From: Glycomyces algeriensis
Lineage (GTDB): Bacteria > Actinomycetota > Actinomycetes > Mycobacteriales > Micromonosporaceae
Direction: 5' to 3'
Length of the DNA stretch: 64,000 nt
NCBI RefSeq assembly: GCF_027622855.1
Contig: NZ_JAPZVR010000011.1
Coordinates: 24,881-88,880, forward strand
The translations under genes were made by a program, and so were the position numbers. Of the stretch, positions 62,954 to 64,000 are shown piece after piece. Below the pieces are notes generated by a model that made no database searches, was not told where the DNA came from, and saw only the letters and a program-made list of their open reading frames with translations. Position 1 is the stretch's first letter; the number at the start of each line of letters is the position of its first letter.

Positions 62954-63379
62954 TCACATTGACCAGCCCTGGACCAGCTTCGGGATGCAGTCGGCCTCGT
63001 AGGCGTCGACGTAGCCCCAGACCGTGAACCGCTGCCCGAACTTCAGGCAGTCGGCTTGGATCTTCACTTCCCCGGTACCGGCGGGTTCGGCTTCGACCGT
63101 GCCGTCACCGCAGATCTCGGCCCACTCGCAGACCGAATAGCGGACCATCGCCAGCAGGTAGCCCCTAGGGCATCCGTAGGCCCACCGCCATTCCGAAGGG
63201 AGCGGCAGGCCGGGGCACTCGCGGGCGAAGAAGTCGTTCAGCTGGTGCGTGGCGAACTGGTCCGCCTCGCTCCGGCCGGGCCGGTTGCGTTCCTGCTTGA
63301 TGAGGCTCGACATCCGCGATTCAGCGTCAGCCCATGCCTTCACTTCGCGCTGTTCCTTGGCGTGCAACGTCTCTCGCAT
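62954..63379 (-). CDS. AICE protein (141 aa), unknown
   Basis: A 141-aa soluble protein rich in charged residues and Trp. Residues 1-55 are helical (KEQREVKAWADAESRMSSLI); the C-terminal half has four Cys (CPGLP, CPRGYL, CEWAEICG) and may bind metal. AGGAG precedes the ATG at 63379. No recognised domain. Confidence 0.65.
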   Translation of the reverse strand: MRETLHAKEQREVKAWADAESRMSSLIKQERNRPGRSEADQFATHQLNDFFARECPGLPLPSEWRWAYGCPRGYLLAMVRYSVCEWAEICGDGTVEAEPAGTGEVKIQADCLKFGQRFTVWGYVDAYEADCIPKLVQGWSM

Positions 63380-63411
63380 AACCTCAGCTCCTTTCAGGGT
63401 TGAAGGGCTGC

Positions 63412-63771
63412 TCACAGCAGCCCGGAGGGATTGAGCCGGAACCACGGCTCGACATCGTGTTGATCGGCGACGCATTCGACGTGGACGACATGGCCGGCAA
63501 GCAGGTGCCGGGCGTACAGGACGACCTCAGGGGGCGGGCCGAACTCGAAACCGGGGTCGGCGCCGGTGGCATCGCACCAGTCGGCGAAGTCGCGCACCGA
63601 CCCGTAGCCCTCGAAGACGCCGATCAGCTCGCGATCGGCGATCCACCGCGGTTGGACCGTCCCGTCAGGCAGCACCTCGGTGAGGGCCTGACGGAACAGT
63701 GCGTTCACGGCGTGCGGTTCTCGCGAGGCCGCGACCTTGGCGACCTCGGCGGCGAGCACGTTCGCCTTCAC
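63412..63771 (-). CDS. AICE protein (119 aa), unknown
   Basis: A 119-aa protein with a GTG start at 63771 that overlaps the upstream stop as GTGA, so it is translationally coupled. It has an acidic helical N-terminus and a beta-rich centre ending HVECVADQHDVEPWFRLNPS. No recognised domain. Confidence 0.65.
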   Translation of the reverse strand: MKANVLAAEVAKVAASREPHAVNALFRQALTEVLPDGTVQPRWIADRELIGVFEGYGSVRDFADWCDATGADPGFEFGPPPEVVLYARHLLAGHVVHVECVADQHDVEPWFRLNPSGLL

Positions 63772-64000
63772 AGCCCGTGGGCCTCGAGATCTTCTTCGGA
63801 GGCGAAGGCGCAGAGGTAGACCTTGATGCCCTGGATCTCGATGATCGTGAAGACCTTCGAGTCCCGGCTGTAGAAGGAACCGGCCTCGTGGTCGACCTCG
63901 ATCTCCCCGCCGTACTGGTCGGCGAACTCCCGCAGGTCCCGGAACGAGTCGAGCGTGCCCTTCAGCTCGAACTGGCCGAAGTAGTAGCGCGGTTCGACCA
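63768..64000 (-). CDS. Partial AICE protein, C-terminal 77 aa
   Basis: An open frame entering from the right edge and ending at 63768. The visible part reads VEPRYYFGQFELKGTLDSFR through VFTIIEIQGIKVYLC to the end EEDLEAHGL. It is beta-strand-rich and acidic, of unknown family. It is coupled to the next gene by GTGA. Confidence 0.6.
   Translation of the reverse strand, partial: VEPRYYFGQFELKGTLDSFRDLREFADQYGGEIEVDHEAGSFYSRDSKVFTIIEIQGIKVYLCAFASEEDLEAHGL

Larger units (their letters stand above)
55841..64000 (-). mobile_element. Actinomycete integrative and conjugative element (AICE), right end outside window
   Basis: The module runs from just after rnpB: integrase, excisionase, RepSA replication initiator, SpdB-like membrane protein, Nudix hydrolase, FtsK-like TraB, and then at least six small unknown genes, all leftward. 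This gene order matches pSAM2-type elements that excise, replicate by rolling circle and transfer double-stranded DNA. The left limit is taken at the 3' end of rnpB. Confidence 0.85.

Overview
The window looks like chromosome of a high-G+C actinomycete (Actinomycetota). Supporting features are the strong G+C bias, the GlnA2-type glutamine synthetase next to glnE, an actinobacterial Ku/LigD-polymerase end-joining pair, several twin-arginine or lipoprotein exports, an actinobacterial-type RNase P RNA, and a pSAM2-like integrative element. A Glycomyces-type relative is possible, but the sequence alone does not fix the genus. The first ~78 bases are an almost pure C run and look like a contig end.

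Positions 1-9700 hold a secreted family-9 pectate lyase with its own promoter and a LacI-type operator, an NlpC/P60 peptidoglycan hydrolase preceded by a 30-codon leader ORF, Ku, a LysE exporter overlapping a metallophosphoesterase, a CGNR zinc-finger regulator, a large unrecognised protein with an internal duplication, a possible three-way-junction RNA element, and tRNA-Pro(TGG). Positions 9780-24800 hold an OmpR-type two-component pair divergent from a secreted beta-lactamase-fold hydrolase, a DinB-like protein, a Tat-exported repeat protein, an acetyltransferase, an SDR oxidoreductase and TetR regulator facing each other across two perfect 13-bp palindromes, a lipoprotein, an XRE-STAND-TPR regulator, a decayed hydrolase remnant, two small unknown genes, a Cof-type HAD phosphatase, an APH-like kinase and a D-mannonate dehydratase.

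Positions 24980-43800 start with two giant divergent DUF4132 paralogues. A TetR regulator follows, with a TTGACA promoter and tandem operators driving a quinone oxidoreductase. Then come cspA, an orphan KilAC-type antirepressor, a membrane-anchored alpha/beta hydrolase, the LigD polymerase domain, a NarL two-component pair, an acyltransferase-like membrane protein, a TnpB element with a recognisable right end and guide, a DoxX protein and a secreted GH18 chitinase.

Positions 44000-55900 are housekeeping: CorA, glnE, a glutamine-amidotransferase-like protein, glnA2, a MOSC protein, a HAD phosphatase, panB, nadE, a TauE/SafE transporter and rnpB. From just after rnpB to the right edge lies an actinomycete integrative and conjugative element (int, xis, repSA, SpdB-like membrane protein, Nudix hydrolase, FtsK-like traB, and a train of small unknown genes). 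All its genes run leftward, mostly with good ribosome sites or start/stop overlaps. No tRNA lies beside its integrase; the nearest RNA gene is rnpB, so the 3' end of RNase P RNA is the candidate attachment site. The right end of the element is outside the window.
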